The notes under the pieces were generated by a model. The model was not told the origin of the DNA and ran no database searches. It saw only the letters and a program-made list of their open reading frames with translations. A stretch of 64,000 nucleotides of DNA from Saccharopolyspora erythraea (lineage in GTDB: Bacteria > Actinomycetota > Actinomycetes > Mycobacteriales > Pseudonocardiaceae): positions 5,332,001 to 5,396,000 of the forward strand of contig NZ_CP054839.1 of the NCBI RefSeq assembly GCF_018141105.1, given 5' to 3'. How positions within the stretch are numbered: the first letter of the stretch is position 1; each line of letters opens with the position of its first letter. Shown here one piece after another: positions 1 through 7,975 of the stretch. The translations under genes were made by a program, and so were the position numbers.

Positions 1-1574
1 TCTCCCACGTGTTCCGGCGCAGAGGCTTCGAGTTCGACGTGGGCGTGCACTACGTCGGTGACTGCGGGCCGGACGGGACGATCCCCACCATCCTGCGCGG
101 CGTCGGACTCGAGGGCCGGGTCGAGTTCCTGCCGATGGACCCCGACGGCTTCGACACGCTGGTCTTCCCCGGCCTGACCTTCCGCGTGCCCCGGGGCTGG
201 GACCGCTACCTCGATGCGCTGGTCGAGGCTTTTCCCGGCGAGGAGCGGGGTTTGCGCGAGTGCATCCGGGTGCTGCGGCGGGTTGCGCTGGAGTGCGAAC
301 GGGCGGGCATGCCCGAAACCCGGGCTCAAGCGGCGGCTTTCGTCCTGCGTTGTCCGACGGCCGTCCACTGGTCGGCTCGGCCGTTGTCGGAGCTCCTCGA
401 CTCGTGCGGGCTCACGCCCGCCGCGCGTGCGGTGATCTGCGGCCAGTCCGGCGACTACGGGGCACCGCCGGACGTGGTGCCCGCCGCGATGCACGCCGCC
501 CTGCTGCACCACTTCCTCAAGTCGGGCACCTACTTCCCCAGAGGAGGCGGTCAGGTGCTGGCCGCCAACCTCATCGACGTCATCACCGCCCACGGCGGCC
601 AGGTGCGCACCGGCGTCCGGGCCGACCGGATCCTCGTCTCCGGCGGTGCCGTCACAGGTGTGCGACTGCGCAGCGGCGAGGTCCTGAGCGCACCGGTGGT
701 CGTCTCCAACGCCGCCATCCCGCGCACCTACCTGGAACTCGTCGGCTCGGAGCACCTCCCCGCGCGCACTCTGCGCAAAGTCGGTTCCTACCGCATGGCA
801 CCGCCTTTCTTCATCGTCTACCTGGGACTGGACCACGACCTCGCGACCCGGATGCCCAACACCAACTACTGGCTCCACCAGGACACCGAACCGGGCTCGT
901 TCTACCGCGGCGTCCACCCGGGCCGTGCCGGCACGCCCACGCCGGTCGGCGGGCTGTTCATCAGCTCCGCCACCGTCAAGGACCCGCACTCCCCGCACCT
1001 GGCCCCGCCCGGCCACAGCACGCTGCAGCTCATGGCCTTCGTGCCCGCGCACCACTCGTTCTGGCACCTGAGCACCGGGCCCGCCGCGGGCGAGCGCTAC
1101 CGGCGCAACGCCGGCTACCGCGCCGTGAAGGAGCGCATCAGCCAGGACATGGTGCGGATGGCGACCCAGGTGCTGCCCGACCTGCGCGAGCACATCGTCT
1201 GGGAAGAGGCGGCGACTCCGGTCACGCAGGAGCGCTACACGCTGGCCACCGGCGGGTCGTGCCTGGGACTGGAGGTGTCCACCGGCCAGTTCGGCCTGCA
1301 CCGCCCGCGCGCGACGACCCCGGTCCGCGGCCTGTACCTCACCGGTGCCGGCACCCGTTCGGGCCCCGGCGTCGTGGGCGCAACCACGAGCGGGGTCATC
1401 GCCGCGGGAGCCGTGCTCGGCAGGAACCTCCTCGCCGAGGTCCGCGGCGGACGGGTGTTCGCCGACCCGGCCCTGCTCGGCCCGCGCGACGAGGACCGGG
1501 ACGCGCTCAAGGCGTCCCGCAACCTGCGTCCCGCGTCGGGACCGGCTGCCCGCGCAGACACACTGTCCAACTAG
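1..1574 (+). CDS. CrtI/retinol-saturase-like FAD oxidoreductase (5' partial)
   Basis: The gene is cut by the left edge: codons run in frame from position 3 (Ser-His-Val-Phe-Arg), so the GTG at 9 is internal and the N-terminal GxGxxG dinucleotide-binding fold lies outside. What remains is about 523 residues. The EFDVGVHYVGD stretch near the edge is typical of phytoene desaturase and all-trans-retinol 13,14-reductase relatives. The C-terminal GPGVVGATTSGVIAA segment matches the conserved FAD-contacting end of this amine-oxidase-fold superfamily. Such enzymes bind FAD and desaturate, saturate or isomerise polyenes or other hydrophobic substrates. No carotenoid gene follows, so the substrate is open. 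A SnoaL-like gene follows on the same strand 69 bases after the stop. Confidence 0.85.
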   Translation, partial: SHVFRRRGFEFDVGVHYVGDCGPDGTIPTILRGVGLEGRVEFLPMDPDGFDTLVFPGLTFRVPRGWDRYLDALVEAFPGEERGLRECIRVLRRVALECERAGMPETRAQAAAFVLRCPTAVHWSARPLSELLDSCGLTPAARAVICGQSGDYGAPPDVVPAAMHAALLHHFLKSGTYFPRGGGQVLAANLIDVITAHGGQVRTGVRADRILVSGGAVTGVRLRSGEVLSAPVVVSNAAIPRTYLELVGSEHLPARTLRKVGSYRMAPPFFIVYLGLDHDLATRMPNTNYWLHQDTEPGSFYRGVHPGRAGTPTPVGGLFISSATVKDPHSPHLAPPGHSTLQLMAFVPAHHSFWHLSTGPAAGERYRRNAGYRAVKERISQDMVRMATQVLPDLREHIVWEEAATPVTQERYTLATGGSCLGLEVSTGQFGLHRPRATTPVRGLYLTGAGTRSGPGVVGATTSGVIAAGAVLGRNLLAEVRGGRVFADPALLGPRDEDRDALKASRNLRPASGPAARADTLSN

Positions 1575-1643
1575 GACAGGCGGTTGCCGGTCCGGTCCGC
1601 GGGCCCTGCACGACGGACCGGCGCGTGCCACACTCTCCAGACG

Positions 1644-2030
1644 ATGGACCGGGAGCGAGTACGCGCGTGGGTCACCGCCTACGAGAGGGCGTGGCGGGCC
1701 CCGGGCACCGACGGCCTCTCCGAGTTGTTCACCCCCGACGCGAGCTACCAGCAGTCGCCGTACAAGGAACCGGTGCTGGGGCTGCCCGCCATCTCGCGCA
1801 TGTGGGAGGCCGAACGCGAGGGCCCCGACGAGACGTTCCAGATGACGAGCGGGCTGGTCGCCGTCGACGGTGACACCGCGGTCGTGCGACTCGAGGTCCA
1901 GTACGGAGAACCGGTCCGGCAGGAGTACCGCGACCTCTGGATCATCGAGTTCGCCCCGGACGGCCGCTGCCGCGCCTTCGAGGAGTGGCCCTTCCTGCCG
2001 GGCCAGCGCTACAGCGCCGCCGAACCCTGA
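1644..2030 (+). CDS. SnoaL/NTF2-like fold protein
   Basis: This encodes a 128-residue protein starting with MDRERVRAWVTAYERAW, the usual first helix of the NTF2/SnoaL alpha+beta barrel. A FTPDASY element and a terminal EEWPFLPG segment also fit the family. I prefer the ATG at 1644; the in-frame TTG at 1584 would add 20 residues that look like intergenic DNA. Family members are small cyclases, isomerases or binding proteins that act on hydrophobic ligands in a cone-shaped pocket. No catalytic residue set is clear enough to assign a reaction. It lies between the CrtI-like gene and a DinB protein, with 41 bases to the next start, and could share a transcript with both. Confidence 0.8.
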   Translation: MDRERVRAWVTAYERAWRAPGTDGLSELFTPDASYQQSPYKEPVLGLPAISRMWEAEREGPDETFQMTSGLVAVDGDTAVVRLEVQYGEPVRQEYRDLWIIEFAPDGRCRAFEEWPFLPGQRYSAAEP

Positions 2031-2071
2031 GCCGACCGGCACCCCACCCTGACGAACAAGGAGCCCGCCGG

Positions 2072-2584
2072 ATGACCAGCGCCGACCTCCTCACCGATGC
2101 CTTCGCCCGGATCCGCGAGTCCGTCCGGGGCACGGTCGAGGGACTCACCCCCAACCAGCTCGCCTTCCGCGTGGAGCCCGCGGCGAACTCCATCGCGTGG
2201 CTGGTGTGGCACCTGACCCGGGTACAGGACGACCACGTCTCCGAGGTCGCCCACGCCGAGCAGATCTGGACCGAGCAGGACTGGATGAGCCGGTTCGCGC
2301 TGCCGTTCGAGGCGTTCGACACCGGCTACGGCCACAGCGCGCAGGACGTGGCGGCGACCGAGGTCTCCTCCGGCAAGCTGCTCACCGGCTACCTCGACGC
2401 GGTGCACAACCGCACGACCCGCTACGTCGGGGGCCTCACCGACGCCGATCTCGACCGGGTGGTGGACTCGGCGTGGGACCCGCCGGTCACGCTCGGCGTC
2501 CGGCTGGTGAGCGTGATCGCCGACGACCTGGAGCACGCCGGGCAGGCCGCCTACATCCGCGGTGTCCTCGAACGGCAGAGCTGA
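2072..2584 (+). CDS. DinB-family putative thiol-dependent transferase
   Basis: The 170-residue product begins at ATG 2072, with an AAGGAG ribosome site about 10 bases upstream. It is an all-helical DinB/DUF664-type protein. The WLVWHLTRVQDDH segment (around residues 46-58) and a late HAGQAAYIRG segment supply the histidines that bind a metal in this four-helix bundle. In actinobacteria such proteins are mostly mycothiol-dependent transferases or detoxification enzymes; that role is inferred from the family. The gene ends inside a bidirectional terminator shared with the convergent DUF5996 gene. Confidence 0.85.
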   Translation: MTSADLLTDAFARIRESVRGTVEGLTPNQLAFRVEPAANSIAWLVWHLTRVQDDHVSEVAHAEQIWTEQDWMSRFALPFEAFDTGYGHSAQDVAATEVSSGKLLTGYLDAVHNRTTRYVGGLTDADLDRVVDSAWDPPVTLGVRLVSVIADDLEHAGQAAYIRGVLERQS

Positions 2585-2605
2585 CCCGCCGGGGCCGCGG
2601 GTCAG
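2581..2605. terminator. Bidirectional hairpin between convergent genes
   Basis: The 9-base arms CTGACCCGC and GCGGGTCAG are perfectly complementary around a 7-base loop. The left arm contains the TGA stop of the DinB gene and the right arm contains the stop of the minus-strand DUF5996 gene, so one stem serves both genes. Confidence 0.7.
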
Positions 2606-3552
2606 CGCGCGGAGGCGCGCCGCTCGGGCACGTCCTCCAGCGCTTCCCGGTCCCAGCCCCCGCGCTCGGCGGCCGCCTCGTAGGTCGACTGCAGGAACTC
2701 CAGCAGCGTGCCGTCGGGATCGGATGCGGTGCGAACCGCCTTGTAGGGAAGCAGGAACTCGCCGACGTCGGCACTGTAGGAGGCGGCCTCCGGGCGCACC
2801 GGGCTCTCGGCGTAGCCGGGCGGTTCCGGGTAGGCGTAGGAGTAGAACATGCCCTCGGCGTCGCCGCCGGGCCATAAGCCGCAGCTGCTGAGCTCGTGCG
2901 AGTAGCCCTCGACCATGACCCAGTCCGGGCAGTTGGGCGCACCGCCGGGATGCTGGGGCGCCGGGCGCCCGGAGAACCGGGTGACCGCGAGGTCCATCGC
3001 GCCCCAGAAGAAGTGCACCGGGCTGACCTTGCCGATGAACCGGGAGCGGAACTCGCCCATCACCCGGTGCGCCGCCACGAGCTGCCCCCAGAAGCGCTGC
3101 GCGTGATCCGGGTCGTAGGAGGCGTGCTCGGTGTCCTCCTCGAACGGGATCGCCAGCTCCACCTCGTTCGGCGTGGCCCGGATGGACACCTCCAGCCCGA
3201 GCGCGCGCAGCGCCGCCATCGTCTCGCGGTAGAACTCGGCGACCGGCTTCGGCTCCAGTGCAACGTGGCGCTGCTCGCCGCTGGTCGAGCGGATGTGCAG
3301 CCGGTGGTCGCAGAAGTCGAACTCCACGTCGAACAGGGCGGATTCGTGCGGGACGGCCGAGGTGGTCAGGCCCCGTGGACTCACGTACAGCGGGACCTGC
3401 CACCAGTGGTTGACCATCGGCGCGCACGCCAGCCGGATCTTGCCCACGACCTGCGTCCACATGTGCAGCGTGTCGCGGGTGTCCGCCCACTCCGCCACCG
3501 GGAGCGCGGGCCAGTCGCCGGAAAGCCCGGTGCGGTGCTGAACTCCGGTCAT
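2602..3552 (-). CDS. DUF5996 family protein
   Basis: The 316-residue protein starts at ATG 3552 with MTGVQHRTGLSGDWPALP. The pattern of WADTRDTLHMWTQVVGKIRL, then LACAPMVNHWWQVPLYV, then SRFIGKVSPVHFFWGAMDLA matches DUF5996, a widespread actinobacterial and proteobacterial family with no assigned reaction. There is no signal peptide or membrane segment, so it is probably cytosolic. The many conserved Trp and His residues would suit a ligand pocket, but no catalytic claim can be made. It is the last gene of a minus-strand run (HxlR, SRPBCC, LLM, Pr6Pr, this gene), 67 bases after the Pr6Pr stop. Confidence 0.85.
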   Translation of the reverse strand: MTGVQHRTGLSGDWPALPVAEWADTRDTLHMWTQVVGKIRLACAPMVNHWWQVPLYVSPRGLTTSAVPHESALFDVEFDFCDHRLHIRSTSGEQRHVALEPKPVAEFYRETMAALRALGLEVSIRATPNEVELAIPFEEDTEHASYDPDHAQRFWGQLVAAHRVMGEFRSRFIGKVSPVHFFWGAMDLAVTRFSGRPAPQHPGGAPNCPDWVMVEGYSHELSSCGLWPGGDAEGMFYSYAYPEPPGYAESPVRPEAASYSADVGEFLLPYKAVRTASDPDGTLLEFLQSTYEAAAERGGWDREALEDVPERRASAR

Positions 3553-3619
3553 GATCCGACCTCCGATGCGCCGCGGCCGACGAGCCGCCTGGTTGCCGGA
3601 GCGACCAGAATAGCCGCGG

Positions 3620-4348
3620 TCAGACGTCCCGGCTGCCCGCCGCGGGGCGCCGGGCGGTGCGCGGGAGTCGCTGGTCGAGCAGCTTCAGCGCGACGGCCGC
3701 GACCGCGGCCAGCCCGAGGACGAGCACCGTGTTGCCCACGGCGGCCGGGTAGCCGACGCGCAGCGGGTCGAGGAACGGGTACGGGTACCACCCGCTCAAC
3801 GCTCCGTGGAGGAACGTGCCGCCGATCCACAGCCCCGGCCACGCGAACGCGATGACCACGGTCGACCGGTCGATCCTCGGCCGCGGGCCGAACAGCAGCC
3901 ATCCGGCCAGCGACATCCACGGCGCGACGTGGTGGAACCCCACGGTCGCCCAGAAGGCCGGGCCGGTCAGGTGCACCAGGCGCGCCAGCACGGTCGTGAA
4001 CACGACGCCCGCGACGAGGATTCCGAGCAGCGCATCCAGCCGGAGCACCCGCCACAGCGCGCCGTCGCGTTCCGGGTCCAGCGCCAGGCTCACCGAGGTG
4101 ATCAGGACCAGGATGTTGCTCTGGATGGTGAAGAAGCAGAACAGCCTGCCGAGACGGGCAGCCGGGCCCAGGTCCGGATCGACGCGGCCCGACGCGTCCG
4201 CTCCACTGGTCAGGACGACCACGACCTGCACGACGAGTGCGAGCGCGACGACCGCGGCGAGCAGCGCGTGCCAGCACCGCGAGGCGTGCCATCCCGTGAC
4301 GACGTCCGGAAATCCGGTACCGGCACCACCCGCACCCATGCGTTCCAT
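3620..4348 (-). CDS. Pr6Pr family six-helix membrane protein
   Basis: The protein has 242 residues and about six hydrophobic helices: residues 29-48, 72-92, 106-128, 138-155, 165-185 and 205-225. The FCFFTIQSNILVLITS segment and the FHHVAPWM and GWYPYPFLDP motifs are hallmarks of the bacterial Pr6Pr family, relatives of the eukaryotic FAR-17a/AIG1 proteins. Function in bacteria is unknown. Conserved Thr and His residues in FAR-17a/AIG1 relatives (AIG1/ADTRP) serve a serine-hydrolase-like lipid esterase activity, which is only a possibility here. Start at ATG 4348, or at 4339 (MGAGGAG). It sits on the same strand as the LLM oxidoreductase, 96 bases downstream of it. Confidence 0.85.
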   Translation of the reverse strand: MERMGAGGAGTGFPDVVTGWHASRCWHALLAAVVALALVVQVVVVLTSGADASGRVDPDLGPAARLGRLFCFFTIQSNILVLITSVSLALDPERDGALWRVLRLDALLGILVAGVVFTTVLARLVHLTGPAFWATVGFHHVAPWMSLAGWLLFGPRPRIDRSTVVIAFAWPGLWIGGTFLHGALSGWYPYPFLDPLRVGYPAAVGNTVLVLGLAAVAAVALKLLDQRLPRTARRPAAGSRDV

Positions 4349-4444
4349 TGTTTCCAGCCGGATCGGCGGGCGCAGGACGACGGCACGGGCCGCGAACGCC
4401 GGTCGCCTGCGGCAGGCGCGGGTGCACGTCCCGCTGCCGACCGG

Positions 4445-5506
4445 TCAGCGGGCGGGTTCCGCGCTGACCTCCCGCACCAGCTCGATCGCGCGCCCGAGCG
4501 TCGCCAGCCGGGCGTCGAGGTCCGCGCCCGCCGGGTATAGCCGGACCGTGTCCACGCCGGCGTCCCGCCACACCCGCAACCGCGCGCGGACCCCGTCCTC
4601 GGTGCCGATCAGCGTGGTGGCGAGCACCATCTCGTCGGTGACGAGCTCCGCGGCGCCGTCGCGGTCGCCGGCCTGCCAGCGCTCGCGCACCTCGGCGGCG
4701 ACCTGCGCCCACCCCTGGCGGCTGTAGGCGTTGTTGTAGAAGTTCGTCGTCGCCGAACCCATCCCGCCGAGGCTGAAGGCCAGCTCCTTCCTGCGCCCGG
4801 CGACCATCTCGCGCAACTGGTCCTCGTCCGCGGCGAAGGCGACCTCCGCGCCCTGGCAGACGTCGAGGTCGGCACGCGACCGCCCGGCCTCGGCGAGTCC
4901 GGCGTCGAGGTGGGCGAAGTAGGCCTCGTCCGCCCCCTCCGGGACGAAGCTGGTGCCCAGCCAGCCGTCCGCGACGCGTCCGGTCAGGCGCAGCATCGCG
5001 GGCGACAGCGTGGCCAGATAGACCGGGATGTCGTGCTCGGCTCGCATCGACAGCCGCATCGGCCTCGACTCGCCGGGCAGCGGGATCCGGAAGTGGCTTC
5101 CGGAGTACGAGATCTTCTCCCCCGCGATCGCCTGCCGCACGATCTCCACGGTCTCGCGCATGCGCACCAGCGGCCGCGCGAACGGCACACCGTGCAGACC
5201 CTCGACCACCTGCGGCCCGGAGGGGCCGAGCCCCAGCAGGAAACGTCCCCCGGACAGCTGCGACAAGGCGATGGCCGCCTGCGCGACCGCCACCGGGGTC
5301 CGGGTGCCGAGCTGCATGATCCCCGAGCCGAGCAGCAGCCGGTCCGTGCGGGCCGCGAGGTATCCCAGCGCCGAGGGCCCGTCCGAACCCCACGCCTCGG
5401 CGACCCAGCAGACGTCCAGCCCCAGCTTCTCGGCCTCGACCGCGAACTCGACCGGCTCGGACCAGGTGCGCCCGCCCGATGCCTCGATCGTCGTGGCGGT
5501 GCGCAT
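4445..5506 (-). CDS. LLM-class F420-dependent oxidoreductase
   Basis: This is a 353-residue luciferase-like monooxygenase-fold protein. The RTDRLLLGSGIMQLGTRTPV and LSQLSGGRFLLGLGPSGP segments are the conserved TIM-barrel strands of F420-dependent LLM enzymes; VADGWLGTSFVP near residue 190 is also typical. Members use reduced F420, or less often FMN, to oxidise or reduce small molecules. The start ATG at 5506 shares one base with the TGA stop of the upstream SRPBCC gene (TGATG), which implies translational coupling. The pair may act on one hydrophobic metabolite, with the SRPBCC protein as binding partner; this is inference. Confidence 0.88.
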   Translation of the reverse strand: MRTATTIEASGGRTWSEPVEFAVEAEKLGLDVCWVAEAWGSDGPSALGYLAARTDRLLLGSGIMQLGTRTPVAVAQAAIALSQLSGGRFLLGLGPSGPQVVEGLHGVPFARPLVRMRETVEIVRQAIAGEKISYSGSHFRIPLPGESRPMRLSMRAEHDIPVYLATLSPAMLRLTGRVADGWLGTSFVPEGADEAYFAHLDAGLAEAGRSRADLDVCQGAEVAFAADEDQLREMVAGRRKELAFSLGGMGSATTNFYNNAYSRQGWAQVAAEVRERWQAGDRDGAAELVTDEMVLATTLIGTEDGVRARLRVWRDAGVDTVRLYPAGADLDARLATLGRAIELVREVSAEPAR

Positions 5507-6024
5507 CAGGCGTCGCTCCCCTCGGCCAGCTCCTTGACGGCGGCCAGCGTCCTGGTCATGTTCGCCTCGAACTCCCGCATCCGGACGAAGACGATCTTCT
5601 GCTCCTTCTCCGGCATCCGCTCGATCGCCTGCGACAGGCCCGACCTGCCCGGCCCCATCCGCACCTCCTGGCTCAGCGACGTGCCACCGCCGTCGGGCTC
5701 GACGGTGAACCGCCAGGTGGCGCTCGGATCGGCGTCGGGCCCCTCCACCTCCCACGCGAAGACCCTGGGCGGCTCGAACTCGACCACGCGCGAGGTCGTC
5801 GACCACTCCCCCAACGCCTCGTGCCTGCTGCTGCCGACGAACCGGGCACCCAGTTCCGCGCAGGTCGACGGGGCCACCCAGCGCACCGACTGGAGCTCGT
5901 CGCTCAGGTCCGGCATCCGCTCGACGTCGGACACGAACTCCCACACCCGGCTCGGTGGCGCGGCGACCCAGGTCTGCACCCGCGCGACCGGCCCGTCCGC
6001 GTACCGCGCACCCGTCCACTCCAT
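5506..6024 (-). CDS. SRPBCC family (polyketide cyclase-like) protein
   Basis: From ATG 6024 the product has 172 residues. I chose 6024 because GGGAGG lies 10 bases upstream; an in-frame TTG at 6042 would put that site inside the gene. The VQTWVAAPPSRVWEFVSDVERMPDL opening (residues 15-39) is the helix-grip signature of START/SRPBCC proteins. The PPRVFAWEV and WRFTVEPDGGGTSL strands follow. These proteins bind hydrophobic ligands and some act as cyclases or aromatases. The stop overlaps the LLM start by one base. A candidate promoter and dyad lie about 45-70 bases upstream. Confidence 0.85.
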   Translation of the reverse strand: MEWTGARYADGPVARVQTWVAAPPSRVWEFVSDVERMPDLSDELQSVRWVAPSTCAELGARFVGSSRHEALGEWSTTSRVVEFEPPRVFAWEVEGPDADPSATWRFTVEPDGGGTSLSQEVRMGPGRSGLSQAIERMPEKEQKIVFVRMREFEANMTRTLAAVKELAEGSDA

Positions 6025-6068
6025 CGACCGCCGACCTCCCAAGCAACGACATCACGGCCTTGAACTGG

Positions 6069-6097
6069 AGAGTTGCTCAACTAGACTCACTTGTCAA
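6069..6097 (-). promoter_or_regulatory. Candidate promoter with overlapping dyad for SRPBCC-LLM genes
   Basis: On the minus strand TTGACA (6097-6092) lies 17 bases before AACTCT (6074-6069), a -35/-10 pair with a perfect -35. The inverted repeat AGTTG-CT-CAACT (6071-6082) covers the -10 region and is a possible operator. The HxlR gene just upstream is a natural candidate regulator. Confidence 0.45.
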
Positions 6098-6386
6098 GGT
6101 GATCGGAGGCAGCAGGCGGCAAAGGTTGGCGGCCGAAGGGGACGCGGCGGTGTTCGCGGATTGACGGGTGGAGGCGTTCGTGCGCCAGCGGTCGCGGCGC
6201 TCGGGCCGCCCGGCGGCGACTCCCATCGCGGGAACAGCGTCGCTTCCGCCGCGGCGAGGCGGCGCACGAGCAACCGGCGGCTGGGTGGCTTGGCACCGCG
6301 TGGGGCCGACGGCTAGAACGCGAGCGGGCGCCGACGCGCGGCTTGCCGCCCGCAGGCGCCCGAGACGCGGCCCGCGACCGCGCGCC
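6098..6386. other. Intergenic stretch, no gene seen
   Basis: About 290 bases between the SRPBCC promoter and the HxlR stop. Open frames here are Arg/Pro/Ala-rich with no ribosome site or recognisable domain, so I see no gene. Confidence 0.5.
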
Positions 6387-6896
6387 TCAGCGGGCGAAGC
6401 GCTCGCGCACGTCCGGGCGGTCCGCGAGACGGGGCGGGTAGCCCGGCCCCATCCGCTTGCTGGTCTCCTCCGCCCGCAGCGGTTCGCCGCAGACCGCGCA
6501 CACCACCTCGGCGTGGCTGTCGTGCCCGCACCTGTCGTGGTGCAGGGTCACCGGCGGCCCCTTCTCGCCCGACAGCCACCGGTCACCCCACCGCGACATC
6601 GCCGCCAGCACGCCGAAGAAATCCCGCCCCTTCTCGGTCAGCACGTACTCGTAGCGCGCCGGGGCGGTGTCGTACTGCTGCTTCTCCAGCAGCCCCTCCT
6701 CGACGAGCCTGCGCAGCCGTTCCGAGAGCGTGTTGCGCGCGATTCCGAGCTCCTGCTGGAAGTCGTCGAAGCGCCGCACGCCGTAGAACGCCTCCCGCAG
6801 CACCAGCGGCGTCCACCAGTCGCCGAGCAGGTCCATCGTCCGCGCGATCGAGCACGGCCACCTGGCGAACGACGTGCGCTTCATATCCGCGAGCAT
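6387..6896 (-). CDS. HxlR-family winged-helix transcriptional regulator
   Basis: The 169-residue protein has the HxlR signature WPCSIARTMDLLGDWWTPLV (residues 13-32), with the conserved Cys that serves as a thiol or aldehyde sensor in some members. The winged helix follows (RFDDFQQELGIARNTLSERL), then the wing and YVLTEKGRDFF. The C-terminus carries HDRCGHDS and VCAVCG, a small Cys/His cluster that may bind zinc. The start is ATG 6896, or ATG 6884 (MKRTSF), which matches the family better. A GTCTC/GAGAC dyad lies directly upstream, suggesting autoregulation. The genes downstream on this strand encode an SRPBCC and an LLM enzyme, its likely targets. Confidence 0.88.
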   Translation of the reverse strand: MLADMKRTSFARWPCSIARTMDLLGDWWTPLVLREAFYGVRRFDDFQQELGIARNTLSERLRRLVEEGLLEKQQYDTAPARYEYVLTEKGRDFFGVLAAMSRWGDRWLSGEKGPPVTLHHDRCGHDSHAEVVCAVCGEPLRAEETSKRMGPGYPPRLADRPDVRERFAR

Positions 6897-6900
6897 ACAA

Positions 6901-6915
6901 GTCTCACGACGAGAC
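6901..6915. promoter_or_regulatory. Inverted repeat upstream of HxlR gene
   Basis: GTCTC-ACGAC-GAGAC is a perfect 5-base inverted repeat with a 5-base spacer, beginning 5 bases upstream of the HxlR ATG. Its placement fits an autoregulatory operator. It differs from the AGTTG dyad at 6071-6082. Confidence 0.4.
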
Positions 6916-7042
6916 CCATCAGGTCAGACGGCTCGGCGGCGGACATCGCTGGTGAGTGGGAAGGCTGCGCGGTAGCGTGATCGCCGGTGTGCCGGGAAGT
7001 CTGGTCGGCTGATGTCGCCTCTTCCTGGACGGAGCCCCTGAA

Positions 7043-7090
7043 ATGGATCTCACGGTCTTCGCCGCCCCCGACGAGTCCGGGGCGGCCTGA
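7043..7090 (+). CDS. Possible 15-residue leader peptide
   Basis: ATG 7043 opens a 15-codon frame (MDLTVFAAPDESGAA) whose TGA shares one base with the ATG of the hydrolase at 7090. A GGAG ribosome site lies 8 bases upstream of this mini-frame, while the hydrolase itself has only a weak GGGG. Translation of the hydrolase may therefore depend on reading this leader. It could also be chance or a decayed gene start; codon use cannot be judged on 15 codons. Confidence 0.3.
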   Translation: MDLTVFAAPDESGAA

Positions 7091-7920
7091 TGGGAGCGAT
7101 CTACCGGAGCGCCGCGGGCCGTGACGCCGTCGTCCGGTGGTGCAACGACCAGCTCGACCGGTGGCCTCTTCCGCACACCCGCAGGGAGCTGTCGGTGCGG
7201 GATGCGCCGACGCACGTGGTCACCGCAGGCAACGGCGACCGCACCGTCGTGTTCGTACCCGGGACGAACTTCGCCGCCGCCACCTGCCTGCCGATCGCCA
7301 CCGCGCTGTCGGCGCACTCGCGCGTCGTGATCGCCGATCTTCCCGGCCAGCCCGGGCTGAGCAGCGGTGAACGGCGCCCCGCGGACGGCCGGCTGGAGTG
7401 GTACGGAGGATGGCTCTCCGAACTGGTCGAACGCACCGCGAAGGGGCCCGCCACGGTCATGGGCCACTCCCTCGGCGCGGCGATCGCGCTGTGCTGCCGG
7501 TCGCACCGCGTCGAACGGCAGGTGCTGGTGTCCCCGGGCGGACTCACCAGGCTCCGCATCACACCCGCCGTCGCGTGGGCCTCCGCCTGCTGGCTGCTGC
7601 GCCGGAGCCGCGCTGCCAGCGCGAGGTTGCTGCGGGTGATGCACGGCCCTGGCCGGGAGCCCCGGCCCGCGCTGGTCGACTGGATGGCCTTGCTCGCCGA
7701 GCACGTGCGGCCGAGCCTCGACCCGGGCGTGGTTCCGGCACCGCCGGACGCCGTCCCGCGAACGGTCGTCGTCGGAGAGCACGACGTGTTCCTCCCTCGC
7801 CGCGTTCTCGCACCGGCCGCACGCGAAATCCTCGGCGTCGAGCCGGAAACCGTGCCCTCGGCGGGACACCTCGTCGTCGACGAGTTCCCCGAGCGGCTGG
7901 CCGCGATCGCGGTCGGCTGA
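7090..7920 (+). CDS. Alpha/beta hydrolase
   Basis: The 276-residue protein has the alpha/beta hydrolase fold. TVVFVPGTNFAAATC (residues 52-66) gives the oxyanion loop, and MGHSLGAA near residue 126 carries the nucleophilic Ser in the GxSxG elbow. VVVGEHDVFLP (residues 226-236) supplies the acidic residue and SAGHLVVDEFP the catalytic His, so the triad is complete. Substrate is unknown; such enzymes are esterases, lactonases or C-C hydrolases. There is no signal peptide. The gene converges on the Tat-exported epimerase gene and is followed by a strong hairpin. Confidence 0.88.
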   Translation: MGAIYRSAAGRDAVVRWCNDQLDRWPLPHTRRELSVRDAPTHVVTAGNGDRTVVFVPGTNFAAATCLPIATALSAHSRVVIADLPGQPGLSSGERRPADGRLEWYGGWLSELVERTAKGPATVMGHSLGAAIALCCRSHRVERQVLVSPGGLTRLRITPAVAWASACWLLRRSRAASARLLRVMHGPGREPRPALVDWMALLAEHVRPSLDPGVVPAPPDAVPRTVVVGEHDVFLPRRVLAPAAREILGVEPETVPSAGHLVVDEFPERLAAIAVG

Positions 7921-7930
7921 CCACACCTGC

Positions 7931-7955
7931 CGGGCCGGTCTGGCGGACCGGCCCG
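7931..7955. terminator. Bidirectional hairpin terminator
   Basis: CGGGCCGGTC and GACCGGCCCG form a 10-base perfect stem around a 5-base loop, between the plus-strand hydrolase (stop 7920) and the minus-strand epimerase (stop 7976). Confidence 0.7.
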
Positions 7956-7975
7956 AGGCGAAGGCCGGGAAGTTG

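Noticed and set aside
4404-4418. CGCCTGC/GCAGGCG stem after the LLM gene
   Set aside because: Short stem with almost no loop, in GC-rich DNA between co-directional genes; too weak to call a terminator.
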